A stretch of 64,000 nucleotides of DNA from positions 434,001 to 498,000 of the forward strand of contig NC_009906.1 in NCBI RefSeq assembly GCF_000002415.2. The letters are read 5' to 3'. The stretch comes from Plasmodium vivax. Lineage: Eukaryota; Apicomplexa; Aconoidasida; Haemosporida; Plasmodiidae. The position numbers were made by a program, and so were the translations under genes. Under the pieces are notes generated by a model, which saw nothing but the letters and a program-made list of their open reading frames with translations, ran no database searches and was not told the DNA's origin. Of the stretch, positions 45,320 through 56,400 are shown piece after piece; position 1 is the stretch's first letter, and every line of letters starts with the position of its first letter.

Positions 45320-46651
45320 CACGGCCTGTAGTCAAAAGGGGGAAAGCGACCAGCCCAGCAACAACAGGGGGAGAGTCCCCCTTCTAACTGCTTTACTCTG
45401 CGCAACTCGGGGAGAACAGAGTGAACCACCCACCTGGGGGGAGAAAGAAGCAAAGCAAAGCAAAGCAAAGCAAACGTGCGCAAAGAATGCGAGGCATACG
45501 ATGGGAACGCCAAACGGCGCTCCGATCAGCGAACCATAGCAGACGTTGGAGTGGCAATTTCTCGAGACGTGTGTGCTGTTAAACGTGTATGCGGAGTCAG
45601 CGGTACGCAAACCACACTTGCAAAAAAAAAGAAGTGGCAACGGTACCGCGACAAGGGGGGGAAAAGAAAAAAAAATATATAAAAATGAAGTTACTATTAA
45701 ATCGGGGGACTTTTTAAAATTACAAAAAAAACCACATGTACAAGGAAAGGGGGATTCACTACGGGGGGGGGGGAGGAGATATATCACTTTGATGCATTAG
45801 GGAGAGGGCACGTTGTTGAGGAGGTTGGACGGTCGGGAGGGAGAAGTCATCGGTTGGGAGGAAGAAGTGGTCGGTTGGAAAGGAGAAGTCATCGGTTGGG
45901 AAGAAGCAATGGTCGGTAGGGAAGAAGCAATGGTCGGTTGGGAAGAAGCAATGGTCGGTTGGGAAGAAGCAATGGTCGGTTGGGAAGCAGCCGCGTTGCT
46001 GTGCAGCCACGCCGCTCAGCAGCAGCTAATCAGTTAAGACGCGCAAACGGAGGAGCAGCGTCAGAGGGGAAAAGCAACTAGCTTTGAAGGGGAGGGAAAA
46101 AGCGGTCATATATTTTTTTTTCTTTAAAAGAGGGGAACACGTACGCACGCACGCACGCACGCATGCAGGTGGAGGGGGGTGCTGTACGTGTGTCCGCGGT
46201 AGGGAGGGGGAAGCGGTAAAGGAGGGGAAGCGGTAATGGGTGGTGAAAAAGCCACAGAGGAAGAGCAGTCAGAGCAGTCAGAGCAGTCAGAGCAGTCAGA
46301 GCCATAAAAAATTAGGAGGAGCCTCTCCGGGGGAGGGTTCATAATCAGAGGCAGTTTTTCACGTACGTGTGTGCGTGAAGGTGAGCAGATGGGCAACCCA
46401 TGCGCAACGGGGTGTGCGCGTATGTGTGTATGTACGCGTATGTGTGGGGGGGAGACACGGGCAGAGGAATGGTGACGAGTGGGTGGGCGCGGCGGCGCTG
46501 CACTGGTAACTCCTCCGCTTCGCAGTCGCTTCGCAGTCGCTTCGTAGCCACACCACCATGTTGTTTTCCGCGCCGCTTCGCAGCCGTTTCGCAGCCGCTT
46601 CATAGGCGCTCCCCGCCGCTAATCGCCGCTACTCGCCGCTGACCGCGGAAC
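44775..46651. other. Intergenic between COQ10 start and Rab18 stop
   Basis: Contains a 30-base T run (45284-45313), caaag repeats (about 45448-45475), a 21-bp array (about 45830-45990), cacg repeats at 46143-46162 and gcagtcaga repeats (46266-46303). No gene was recognised despite 1.9 kb. Confidence 0.6.
45830..45990. repeat. 21-bp minisatellite (gaagaagcaatggtcggttg)
   Basis: About seven to eight copies. The right-hand units are near-identical and the left-hand units diverged (gaagtcatcggttgg variants). Both strands stay open over the array (VGWEEAM on +, PTDHCFF on -), but there is no gene context. Confidence 0.85.
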
Positions 46652-47981
46652 CTAACAAACGCAGTTGGCTCGACTCTCCTCCTTCTTGCTGAGCTTCAAA
46701 TTTTTGGTGACGATGCTAAGTTCCAGCAGGGAGGGGTTATTTAAAATCTGCTGAATGAGCTCCTCAAAACAGTAGGTGATATTGATATCATTTTTCGCGC
46801 TCGTTTCACAAAAAAGCATATTATTTTCGAAAGCGAAGTTTTTCCCTTCATCCTTCGTCACCTCGTGGTTGGCTTTGTCTATTTTATTGGCCACCAACAT
46901 CTTGATGGCGTTCTTGTTCGTCGAGTACTTGTCGATTTCGTGAATCCACACGTCTAGGTTTTCGAAGGATTCCCTCACGGTGCAGTCGCTACGGGGGGGA
47001 AGTGACACGAGGGGTTAGCGCATCAACAAGTTAGGAGCGTCAAACGGGTTAGCAGCTGATGGGTTGGGTTAACCGCTACTGGGCTGGCTAGCCGCTTTGC
47101 CTCCCCACTTACTACACGAGGATAATCGCGTGCGCGTTCCTGTAGTAGGCAGACGTGAGCGTCCGGAACCTCTCCTGCCCGGCCGTGTCCCAAATGCCCA
47201 CCTTGATGGTTTTGTTGTCTATTTTGAGGTACTTCACTTTGAAGTCGATGCCTAAGGGGGGGGAGAGGTAGAGCGGTGGAGAGGTGGAGCGGCGGAGAGG
47301 TGGAGCGGTGGAGAGGTGGAGCGGTGGAGAGGTGGAGCGGCAGAGAGGTGGAGCGGTGGAGAGGTGGAGCGGCGGAGAGGTGGAGCGGTGGAGCGGTGGA
47401 GAGGTGGAGCGGCGGAGAGGTGGAGCGGTGGAGAGGTGGAGCGGTGGAGAGGTGGAGCGGCGGAGAGGTGGAGCGGTGGAGAGGTGGAGCGGTGGAGAGG
47501 TGGGTGCGTAGGAACGTCGGAGAGGTGGAGCGATCCGCCTACAGAGCAGCACTGCCACGCCAAACGGAGGCGCCGCTGCGCTCTGCTCTCCCTACCTATG
47601 GTGGACAGGACCTTCTCTTCAAACTGGTTATCGGAGTACCTGCACAGGATACTGCTTTTGCCTGCAGGGGGGGGGGGCGGTTATGTGAAGCGGTTATGTG
47701 AAGCGGTTATGTGAAGCGGTTATGTGAAGCGGTTATGTACATAGGCCCATTTTGGTGCCCCGTTTTTCCTCGCAGCTACGCGGACACCACAGAGTGGGCC
47801 GTCCATCCCTCACTCAGCCGCAGTTCTCTCCGCTGGCCGCTCCTCAAAAAGCGCGTCGGCCCCTCATAACGCAGGAGGGAGACGCCGCCACTCTTCGGAG
47901 GGTAGGGCGAAACCTACCTACGCTGGAATCGCCAACAAGTAACAACTTCAGCAGGTAGTCATATTTATTTTTATTTTTCAT
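46652..47981 (-). CDS. Rab18-like small GTPase (4 exons)
   Basis: Exons are 47918-47981, 47596-47661, 47113-47251 and 46652-46988, phases 1, 1 and 2, 201 aa. All GTPase motifs are present: P-loop GDSSVGKSS (residues 17-25), switch I STIGIDFKVK, switch II WDTAGQERFRTLTSAYYRN, NKID, and ETSAK. The C-terminus ANCVC gives a CXC double-geranylgeranylation signal. The Rab18 assignment rests on FKVKYLKIDNK-type switch I, VYDCTVRESFENLD, and remembered synteny. Rab18 acts in ER-Golgi traffic and lipid-droplet or ER contact functions in other eukaryotes. Exon 1 splits the P-loop at G22/K23. Intron 2 is filled with a 16-bp minisatellite. Confidence 0.9.
47263..47505. repeat. 16-bp minisatellite in Rab18 intron 2
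   Basis: About fifteen units of gagaggtggagcggtg (tg/cg/ca variants) with one partial unit near 47388. It fills most of the 344-base intron between exons 2 and 3. No frame contains a stop, producing long spurious open frames on both strands. Confidence 0.93.
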
Positions 47982-48102
47982 TTTTTCACGAGGGACAAAA
48001 AAAAAGGGGAGAAGGGGGGGCGCAGGAGGGGGGAGAGCAGGGGGCGGCGTGAGACGGTTAGGGGTTAAGCGTGCGCCGTGCGTGCATGCGTACGCTCGTA
48101 CA

Positions 48103-48245
48103 CGGTGGTGATGGTAGTGGTGATGGTGGTAGTGGCGGTAGTGGTAGTGGCGGCGGTAGTGGTGGCGGTAGTGGTGGCGGTAGTGGTGGCGGTAGTGGTA
48201 GTGGCGGCGGTAGTGGTGGCGGTAGTGGTGGCGGATGCGGAGGGG
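48103..48245. repeat. ggtagtggtggc minisatellite
   Basis: Degenerate 6-, 9- and 12-bp multiples of ggtagt/ggtggc over about 140 bases. Translated it would give Gly/Ser or Val/Ala runs, but no gene context supports translation. Confidence 0.85.
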
Positions 48246-48380
48246 GGAATAACTATATGGATGTTAGTGTGGATGTTAGTGCCGATGCGAAGGGGCGATG
48301 GTTGTTCGTGCGGCCATGTTTTCTGGGGGCGAAGCGCTCACTGCGTGGTGGTCATTCTTCGTGGAAGTGGTACACTGCTA

Positions 48381-48470
48381 TATGTGGCGAAGTGGTACGT
48401 GCTACGCTGCTATGTGGCGAAGTGGTACGTGCTACGCTGCTATGTGGCGAAGTGCTACGTGCTACGCTGC
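48381..48470. repeat. 30-bp direct repeat, three units
   Basis: Three abutting copies of a 30-bp unit beginning tatgtggcgaagtggtacgt. The third has one substitution (gtgctacgt). Confidence 0.93.
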
Positions 48471-50586
48471 GACGGCACATTCACGTGAGCTACTCGCAGG
48501 CGCGCCAATTGCATGTTCGCCTTCAGCGCGTCGAGCGGCCGGAAGGAACCCAACTGACAAATGGTATCGCGCGATGGTTATGACATCCGACTCTTTATAT
48601 ATATTGTCGCCTTAATTTTTTTTTTTTTTTTTTTTCTTTTTTTTTTTGCATTTTTTTGCATTTTTTTCTCGTGTTTGTTGCAATGTTCCAGTTCGCACGT
48701 GAATGTTCAAACTGTTTCCTCTTCTCTCTTTGGGGGGGGGAGATTCGGTTCGTATGGGAGCGGCTGCGCGAATGCACGGCACGCCTTTTTTTTTGGGGGG
48801 GGAAGGCAAAACAAGTCGTGCCACGGGAGGTAGGACGCAGGGAAAAAAAAGGAGGCGAAACCGAATGTGAATACCTCCGTTAGTATGCATACCTCCGCTA
48901 GCATATTATAGGGACATGCGTGGCTACGCACCGTGCGCGCCGCACGAGCACTGTTATGCGTGGCGACGGTAGGGTAGCGCGGGGGAGGGGAGTGAACAGC
49001 GATCATTCTCGCCCCCTTCGCGACGAGGGAATTCAAAAAAGAAACGCAGAATGGGGGAAGTAGAAGAGAAGAGGAAGGAAAAAAGAAAAAAAAAAAAAAA
49101 AAAAAATACATACATACATAAATATAAACACTTTTACCTGTACATGTACAGGTAAATGTACGTATAACACGAAATAACTGCCTCCTCTTCCAAAGGTGAG
49201 TTTTTTTTTTTTTTTTTTTTTTTTCGCTTATTTATACGCTTCGTTGTGGTTTTCTCTTCGCCCTCCCTGCGCCCCTCTCTTCTTCTCCACCCGGTGCGGC
49301 CTGGCCCACCTCTCGCGTCAACCCTCTGCTTTGGTGAGCGAAAGTGAGACGATTAACCCAACGGTTAGTGCTACGTGTTGCCTGTTGCGTGTATGGGGAA
49401 GCGTCCCCACAGCGGGGATCCACATGCACAAAGCTGCTGCGCTGTATAATGCCCACCGGGGAGTATTCCCAAGCGGGAAAGCAACCTTCACCAGCCTCTA
49501 CGATTAGGTAATGAATGGTGTTTCTTTCTGTTTGCCATTCAACAGCTGTTCACTCCTCCCTCCACCCTTTCATGTGTTTACTAGAAAGTTGTGACGCTAC
49601 TCAACCTCACAGTTTGTATCTTCACCCCGTTGCGTTGTGAGCGGGTAGAGAGGGGGGGAAGACGAATATCTTTGGGGAGGGAAACGACCCCATCATTATG
49701 GCAAAACAGCTTCTTAACGGGAGAGTACCTCCGGGGAATTGGCATCGCCCGCTGCGAAGTGAACATCCGTGGGACGCCCCAGCGGGTGGATCCTTCCCAA
49801 AAAGGAATAAAAAAGGGAAAAAAAAAAAAAAAAAAAAAAAAGCAAAAATATAATGTAACGATACTGCAACGGTACCGCAACGACAGGGTGATGACAACGT
49901 AGAGCCCCTTTAAAACGCGGGCGCCATGCAGACCGTGTGTGAAAACAGATTAAGAGTGCCTGGGGGGACCTGCGCGTTGGGAGACGGAACCCCCTCCCCT
50001 CTAATAACATGATGTGCAATCGTGCGGTCCGCTCATATACCTCTAAGCAGCTTCTATAACTGCCAAAGGATTGTTCGCGGCGAAGCTTCCATCCCTGCAG
50101 GGAGTAGTTTCATCCGCACGGCAGTGTCTTCCCCTTACGTTCCTGCTTCCTATTGCGGAGGGGGGGAGGTCCACTTGAGTAGACCCCCTCCCTCTACCCC
50201 CACGTGCGTCTTCCCCGCTGATTCCTTTGCGATGTTGTTTTTTACGGTTCGTCTCCCCTCTTGGGTTATCATTTTACCTTTTCCCCTTCGGGTGGCCCCT
50301 GCATGGGGTGGTGCTCCACCGTGGCGCTGAATCGAAGCAGCCCCCTTTCAGCGGTTTGGTAGTTTAGCAGTTTGGTAGTTTAGCAGTTTGGCGGTTTGGT
50401 GGGGGCGTCAAAACGGGGCGTCAAAACCGCCTGAACAGTCAGGCAAAAAAAAGAAAAAGGGGGGGGAACACAAACAAAGGGGCAAACGGGAAAACAGGAA
50501 AATGGAAAGCGGGAAAAAGGAAAACGGAAAAACGCACATGTGGCATGCGCAACCCGATGGAGGGCGGAGGGAGCCCCCTCCCTTTT

Positions 50587-51968
50587 CTAAGCCGTCTTCT
50601 TCCCAGCGGCGGCGACCCCGTAGGACTGGAAGCACCTCTGGAAGAAGCGGCCCATGTAGCTGTCGACTACTTCACTTAGCGCCACGCTGTCATTCGAAAG
50701 GAGGGAGAGGTCCACCCGCCCCGTTGCACTGTTAACATTTTTCTGAAGCATCTCCTGTTTGACGTTCTTGTAGCAACTGGTTGCATCTACTAGGGACAGA
50801 TTCGGTGGCCCAAAAAAATGGCTAGCTAGCTTATAGCCAAAGTAGTGAAAAATTATTAAAAACAGAAAAAAAAAAAAATGATATCCCCTAGAAACGGATT
50901 CATTTAGAATCCAACTGAGACTCATAAAAGGACCACTCACAACGTTTGCGCATCTGTTGGAAAAGAGCAAAACGATTTGGGTTAGAAGCAGATTCACCTC
51001 CAACTGGTGAGGTAGGCTATCCTTGGTGAACAGATAAATGTAAAGCAAAACGTAACTGAGGAAGGAGCAAACCATTTCATTTAAGTACGTGTCCAAGACG
51101 ATGGAGGCATACAGATCTGTGTTGCTCCAAAATGTTTTATTATAATACTTGTTGGCGCTGCTCATATGGGGACATGTCAAAATGAGAATCTGCACGAGGG
51201 CGTTCTTAACGACGGGTGGTACTTGGGGAAATACAAAGGAGGTGAGGATTGATCTGCTTCTGGTGACCTTTCCATTTTGAATTCTCTCCAGGATGGAGGC
51301 GCTGATGGGCGAGGGGGGCTCCGCCCCCACCAGCAGCTTCACGGCGCCGAGGTAGAGCAGCGTCCCAGCGACGTTCGACAGGAAAATCACCTTCGCTTCG
51401 CCTGCGGGGGGGGGTGGCGGCACCAAGAGCGGTTAGCGGCATTAGGAGCGACTTGGAGAGGTCAGCCGCATGTGCGGAGGTTGGCGGCATCAGGAGCGGC
51501 ACGTGGGGAGGTTCGCCGCATGCGTAGAGTCGGCTTACCCCGGCCGATCAGGTTGAGCCTGCTCTTGAAGAAGTGGAAAAAGGGGTCGCCGTCGTAGCCG
51601 CCCGAGCAGTGGCGGAACCACAGGAAGAGGACAGCCGTCGCCTTGACGGACCCCGCCACCAAGCTGTTGGCGTAGTCATACTGGGTAACCCTAGACAGGC
51701 CGGCGAACACCACCCTCTCGATCAGCTGATTCAGGAGGAAGCAAAAGCTAAAGTAGAGCAGCGTGTTCAGGCAGAACCCCAAGGACAAACAAATCGTCTT
51801 GTAGTTACGCTCCAGGTACTTGAGCGGTAGATCCTTCGCTTTCGATTTCACCTTCACCTCCTTGAGCTCCTCCTTGGATCCCTTCCGGTTCGAAATTTTC
51901 TCCTTTATCTTCTTCGTGATTTTAAGTGACTGCTCGTAGAGGTTGCTGTCATGGTGTGTTGCGCTCAT
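50587..51968 (-). CDS. Conserved-looking polytopic membrane protein, unknown function (2 exons)
   Basis: Exons 51539-51968 and 50587-51401, phase 1, 414 aa. The N-terminal 48 residues are strongly basic (KKIKEKISNRKGSKEE), then a series of hydrophobic segments: TICLSLGFCLNTLLYFSFCF, SLVAGSVKATAVLFLWF, IFLSNVAGTLLYLGAVKLLV, FLSYVLLYIYLF, LLLTQIVLLF, and YHFFFFLFLIIFHYFGYKLA. At least six membrane spans are plausible. The segment HCSGGYDGDPFFHFF links spans. The C-terminal about 75 residues are soluble. I recognise no transporter or channel signature. No signal peptide is visible, so the first span may act as anchor. Confidence 0.78.
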
Positions 51969-52512
51969 TGTGAGGGGGGAGCGGCTGTGGGGGGAGGAGC
52001 TGCGGGGTGGAGCTGCGGGATGTGGTCAGCTCGATGAGCCACTTTCCGGGCTGACTCTCCAAGGGGAGGAGTGACTTCCTTCCACTGTGCCGCTACACAG
52101 AGGGGGAGCTCCACCGTGCCGCTTTGTTAGGCATCCCCTCTCCACGTTAACCGAGAGGGAGGCCAAACGGGGAAGCACTCAATCGGAAGGCACATATGCA
52201 AAAGGGAACGCGGGGTAGAACACCCTCTCGGGGGGTCTCCCTTGGTGTGATGGGGCGATGTACGCAGAGGTAGCTCGGCCCTCATTTGACGGAATGGTTA
52301 GTAACTCAGTTGATGCAGCGGCGTGTGCGCTTTCGCCATGTAGGGCGAGCAGAGGCAAAAAAAAAAATAAAAAAAAAAAAAAAAAGCGGTAGGATTTATC
52401 GGGTGAGCGATTGGCAAGAGGGCATACCTCAGGATGTCGTTTCGATGCTGCTTCCGTTTGTGCGGACGGCCGGGTTTTTAATTTTTCGGGGGGGCCTCTC
52501 AACAGAAGAGAG

Positions 52513-52544
<32 letters not shown>

Positions 52545-53422
52545 GATAGACATGCTACACTACGTTGACTGGCGCTCAAATGGAAAAAAAGTGGTCGGTC
52601 GTTTGTGGCGACAGGGGGGCGGCATTGCAGTGTCATCATGCTGCAGCTGTAGGGTGGCCACGCCGAGGCGCTCCGTTCGGTGGGGAAGGGTGACGCTGCT
52701 CCGCTTGGTGAGGGAGCATTACGCCGCTACGCTTGGTGGAGGAGCATTACGCCGCTACGCTTGGTGGAGGAGCATTGCGCCGCTCCGTTCGGTGTAGAAG
52801 GGTGACGCTGCCAATCTCGAGGGGCTTCCCCCTTCGATGGACGACTGCTGGAGGCGCGACCCGCATGCACCATCGGCCTTTCCCCCTGCTGATGTGCGGC
52901 GCGGGGCCCAGCGTGGGAGAGGCATCCATCCAGTTAGAAGTGCTCACCCGGTTGGTCAGTCGCTTTGGCAGAGCTTGCAGAATTGGCTGATTTGTTTGGC
53001 CCATTCGTTGAGGGTAGTTCTTTCGTTTTTTCATTATTTTTTTTTTTTTTCGTTTTTTTTCGTTTTTTTTTTTTCTTTTTTTTTGTGTTTTTTTTTTTTC
53101 CCCCACTTGTCCGCGGTGGCATCGAACAGGCGCCGCTCAACGGGAAGCAACAGGCAGGCAAACACCGCAGGGGTGTGAAGTAGCGTGCAAACAGTTGGCA
53201 TACAACCGGCAGGGGAGCACAAAATCTGGTGCAGCGTAGCCCTGCTTGACGCGGCTGGGTGAGAGGCCAACCACAGCATCTGCCTGGTTAGAAGCGCGGC
53301 GAAAGGGCACGGGTGTGTTGCCCCCTTTGGTAAACGCAGCTCAGCTCGTTCGTTCGTTCGTTTGTTCGTTTGCTTGCTTGCTTTCCTTTTTCCTCCCTTT
53401 TGCGTCCGCTTCCCCCCCCAAG
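51969..53422. other. Divergent intergenic between membrane protein and RNA helicase
   Basis: Contains an A tract at about 52358-52385, a 31-base A run (52513-52543), a 28-bp repeat with cattacgccgctacgcttgg (about 52695-52785), a T-rich block (53036-53100) and gttcgttcgttcg repeats (53348-53385) just before the helicase ATG. No gene was recognised. Confidence 0.6.
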
Positions 53423-56400
53423 ATGAACCCCTGGGCGGTGCCAATCGGCCACCTGAACGACCTGCTGGCGGAGGCCCCCGAGGAGGAAAAAAATGAGAAA
53501 AACCAATTTGAAGAACTGGACATGCCTCGGGAGGTGATTGAAGCTTTGGGGCGGATGGGGATTCGCCACCCCTCGACGATTCAGCAGCTGTCCGTGGGGA
53601 AGGCCCTGCGGAAGAGGAGCCTGATCGTGCAGGCGAAGAACGGCACGGGCAAGAGTATGTCCGTCTGCATGGTCGTGGCTAGTCGGATAGTGGCGACGGT
53701 GAAGAGGCGGCATGTGAAGAAGCGTCTGAAGAGGGCAGGTGAGAGGGGCGCATATGGGGAGAACGCAGACGGGGAGGCCGCTCACGGGGAGGCCGCCTTC
53801 GGGGCTGACCCGGCGGTGTCCCTCTTCCTCCACTCGGTAATCCTCGTGCCGACGCGCGAGCTCTGCGTGCAGCTGCGGGACAACATCAGGGAGATTTCGA
53901 ACCAGGGGATATTTATTAACTGGCGAGGGGACTGGCGAGGTGACTGTCGAAGTGGAGAGCTCCCACGAGCGTGCGACAACGTGCGTAGTTCCTCCCCCAA
54001 CGTGTTACCAAGTGACCACCGCGACGCAGCAAAGGGTGAACAGCAAATTGGGAGGTCCTACTCCCCCTTCGAGGTGAAACCCATGGTACTATACGGAGGC
54101 ACAGACGTATTGGACGACCTCCAAATGTTGTTTGCGTGTCTCCCCCACGTGGTAATATCAACGCCTGGGAGGCTGAAGCATGTGTTAAGCATTTTGAGTC
54201 GACTGCATGTGAGTGTGGGCCGAAGAGAAGCAGAAGGGTGTCCCACCAAAGTGCCACTCACCAAAATAGTTAACGTCCTGGTGAAGCAGTTGATACTAGA
54301 CGAGGTGGATGCTCTCCTCGATGAGCAGTTTGAAAGCCAAATGAAGGTGATTCTCTCCCAGGTGGTAAGTCCCAAAGTGCAAGTGCTCTGTTATAGCTCC
54401 ACATGCTTTGAGTCATCCATCAGTCGGTTCGTCAAGGTGGTGAACCTCCATGACGTGGGTTACCTTTCCAGGTGGAAGGGCTTTTGCGTGAAAAGGATGC
54501 ATCAAATTTTGGGTGGTAACCTGGGGGGGGGTCTCCCCCCTGGGGAGGTACCACCAGAACTGAAGGTAAGGAGCGCCCTCGACCAGGACACCCCTCCGCA
54601 GAGCAACCACTCAGGTGAGGGCAAGCTGGCGGAAGAAGAGACCCCGCTCGAGGTATATCTCAATAGGGAAGTGAGCTCCCCACCTGACTCCCCCCAAAAC
54701 AACCGCGCACACACAAAAGTGAAGAAGAAAAAAAAAAAAAAAAAAAAAAAAAACCTTAGGAGAAACAAACAGAAGGGGATGAACTCAATCGAAGAAATGG
54801 TCCAAGCGCAGAGCGTCTTCCAGGAGGAGAGCTCCGTTCGATACATTTTGCGGAAGATAGTAAAGGAAAAGGGCAAGGTCGCCCTGCGTGCCAGGCGGAG
54901 GAGGGAGTTTGAGTTTGTGCAGACGTGCACCTCGGTCATCGTTCACGGGGAGGGGGGGGGAGCGGCTGAAGGGGGGGTGGACGGCGCCTGCGATGGAAAA
55001 GAGGTGGGTGACAAGGGGGGGAGTGACAACAGCCATCGGAGTGATAACCATACGAGTGATGGGGAGATCCCTCCTCTTTATTGCCCCCCCCCCAGCGCGC
55101 TGAGCTCCCCCGTGCTGCGGAACGTGAGGCACTGCTTCATCACGGTGGACAACGAACGCCTGAGCAAGCACGAGGAGCTCAAGTACAAAATGAAGGTCAT
55201 CCTGAAGGTAGTGAGAGAAATCAAATTCCACCTGTGCTTCCTCTTCATTAATAGCACTTACGAGGGGGTGCAAGTGAGCAAGATGCTGAAGAAGCACGGC
55301 GTGTGCTGCTACTACACGAGCTCTAAGGTGGAGCATCAGCGAAGGATGCAAGTGTTTAATAACCTCAGAAGGAATGAGGTGAAGGTGGTGGTCTGCAGCG
55401 ACGTCATGAGCAGAGGAATTGATAACATCGCATGCGACTTGGTAATTAATTTAGACATTCCGCAGAGCAAGGAGACTTACATTCATCGGTCGGGGAGGTG
55501 CGGACGCTACGGAAACAGGGGGCTCTGCATAAGCCTCTGCAACTACTCGGACTACGCCTACCTCCACTTCTATAAGTACCAGCTCCGCCTACCCGTGCAC
55601 GACTTCTGCTTCCTGCGCAGGGAGCAGCGGGAGCGGTTGGAGGAGCGGACTTACCCGCACGGCGACGCTGGAAGCGGTAGGGGAAAAGAGGGGGAAGCAG
55701 CCACCTGGGAAGAGGCAACCCAAGAAGAGCCCACCTGCGAAGTGGCAACCAAAGAAGCCATCCGGGAAGAAACCCCCCCGGGTGAGCACTCCACCAGTTG
55801 CGTTGAAACGCACTTGGGAGTCCACGCAGTTGAGCAGCCCGAGCGGAAGGCGCCCCCTCAACAGAGCCGCTTAGGGAGAGGCCCGAGGAAGAAGGCCCTC
55901 GCCCTGAACATCAAGGGGTTTTGCGCAGAGGGGATACACATCGCGGGGGGGGGCACCCATGTGAGCAGTCAGGTGAGGAGAGAGGTGAGCAGCCAGGTAA
56001 AGAGCGAGGTGAGCAGCCAGGTAAAGAGCGAGGTGAGCAGCCAGGTAAAGAGCGAGGTGAGCACCCAGGTAAAGAGCGAGGTGAGCACCCAGGTAAAGAA
56101 CGCGGCAAAGAGCGAGGCAAAGAGCGAACCGTTTCCCCCCCATCGCGGCGTCCACCTCAACGTGCGGGTGAAAAAATTTGTGAGCAAATTTAAAGTGGCG
56201 AGAAACGAAGTCTGCTGCGAGTTCTGCCTCCCCAACGACAACGCAAATGTCTTTCAGTCGATCAGTGTCATCCAGCACAAGTCCAGCCTGATCATTTTCT
56301 TCCTCTTCAGCAGGAGGATACGCATGCGACTCCTTTCCTTCCGGGCGTTGCAGCTTGCAGGCGGGGAGTCGGCGGCGGAGTCGGCGGAGAAGGGGAGCAA

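Larger units (their letters stand above)
47982..50586. other. 2.6-kb intergenic upstream of Rab18, repeat-rich
   Basis: No gene was recognised. Contents: a ggtagtggtggc array (48103-48245), a 30-bp triplicate (48381-48470), T runs 48617-48635 and 49201-49224, A run about 49084-49105, a tacatacataaata microsatellite (49107-49125), the 24-bp palindrome 49133-49156, a poly-A stretch at about 49817-49841 and an agcagtttggtagttt repeat at about 50357-50400. Confidence 0.6.

Noticed and set aside
47112..47714. Long open frames over the Rab18 intron on both strands
   Set aside because: They come from the 16-bp intronic repeat. The real coding part is only the short Rab18 exon 47113-47251.
48071..48583. 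Gly/Ser-rich open frame on + upstream of Rab18
   Set aside because: Built from the ggtagtggtggc and 30-bp arrays, with no supporting context.
53246..53422. N-terminal extension of the helicase frame
   Set aside because: There is no ATG in this part, and the sequence is gttcg repeat and 5' UTR-like. The first ATG is 53423.
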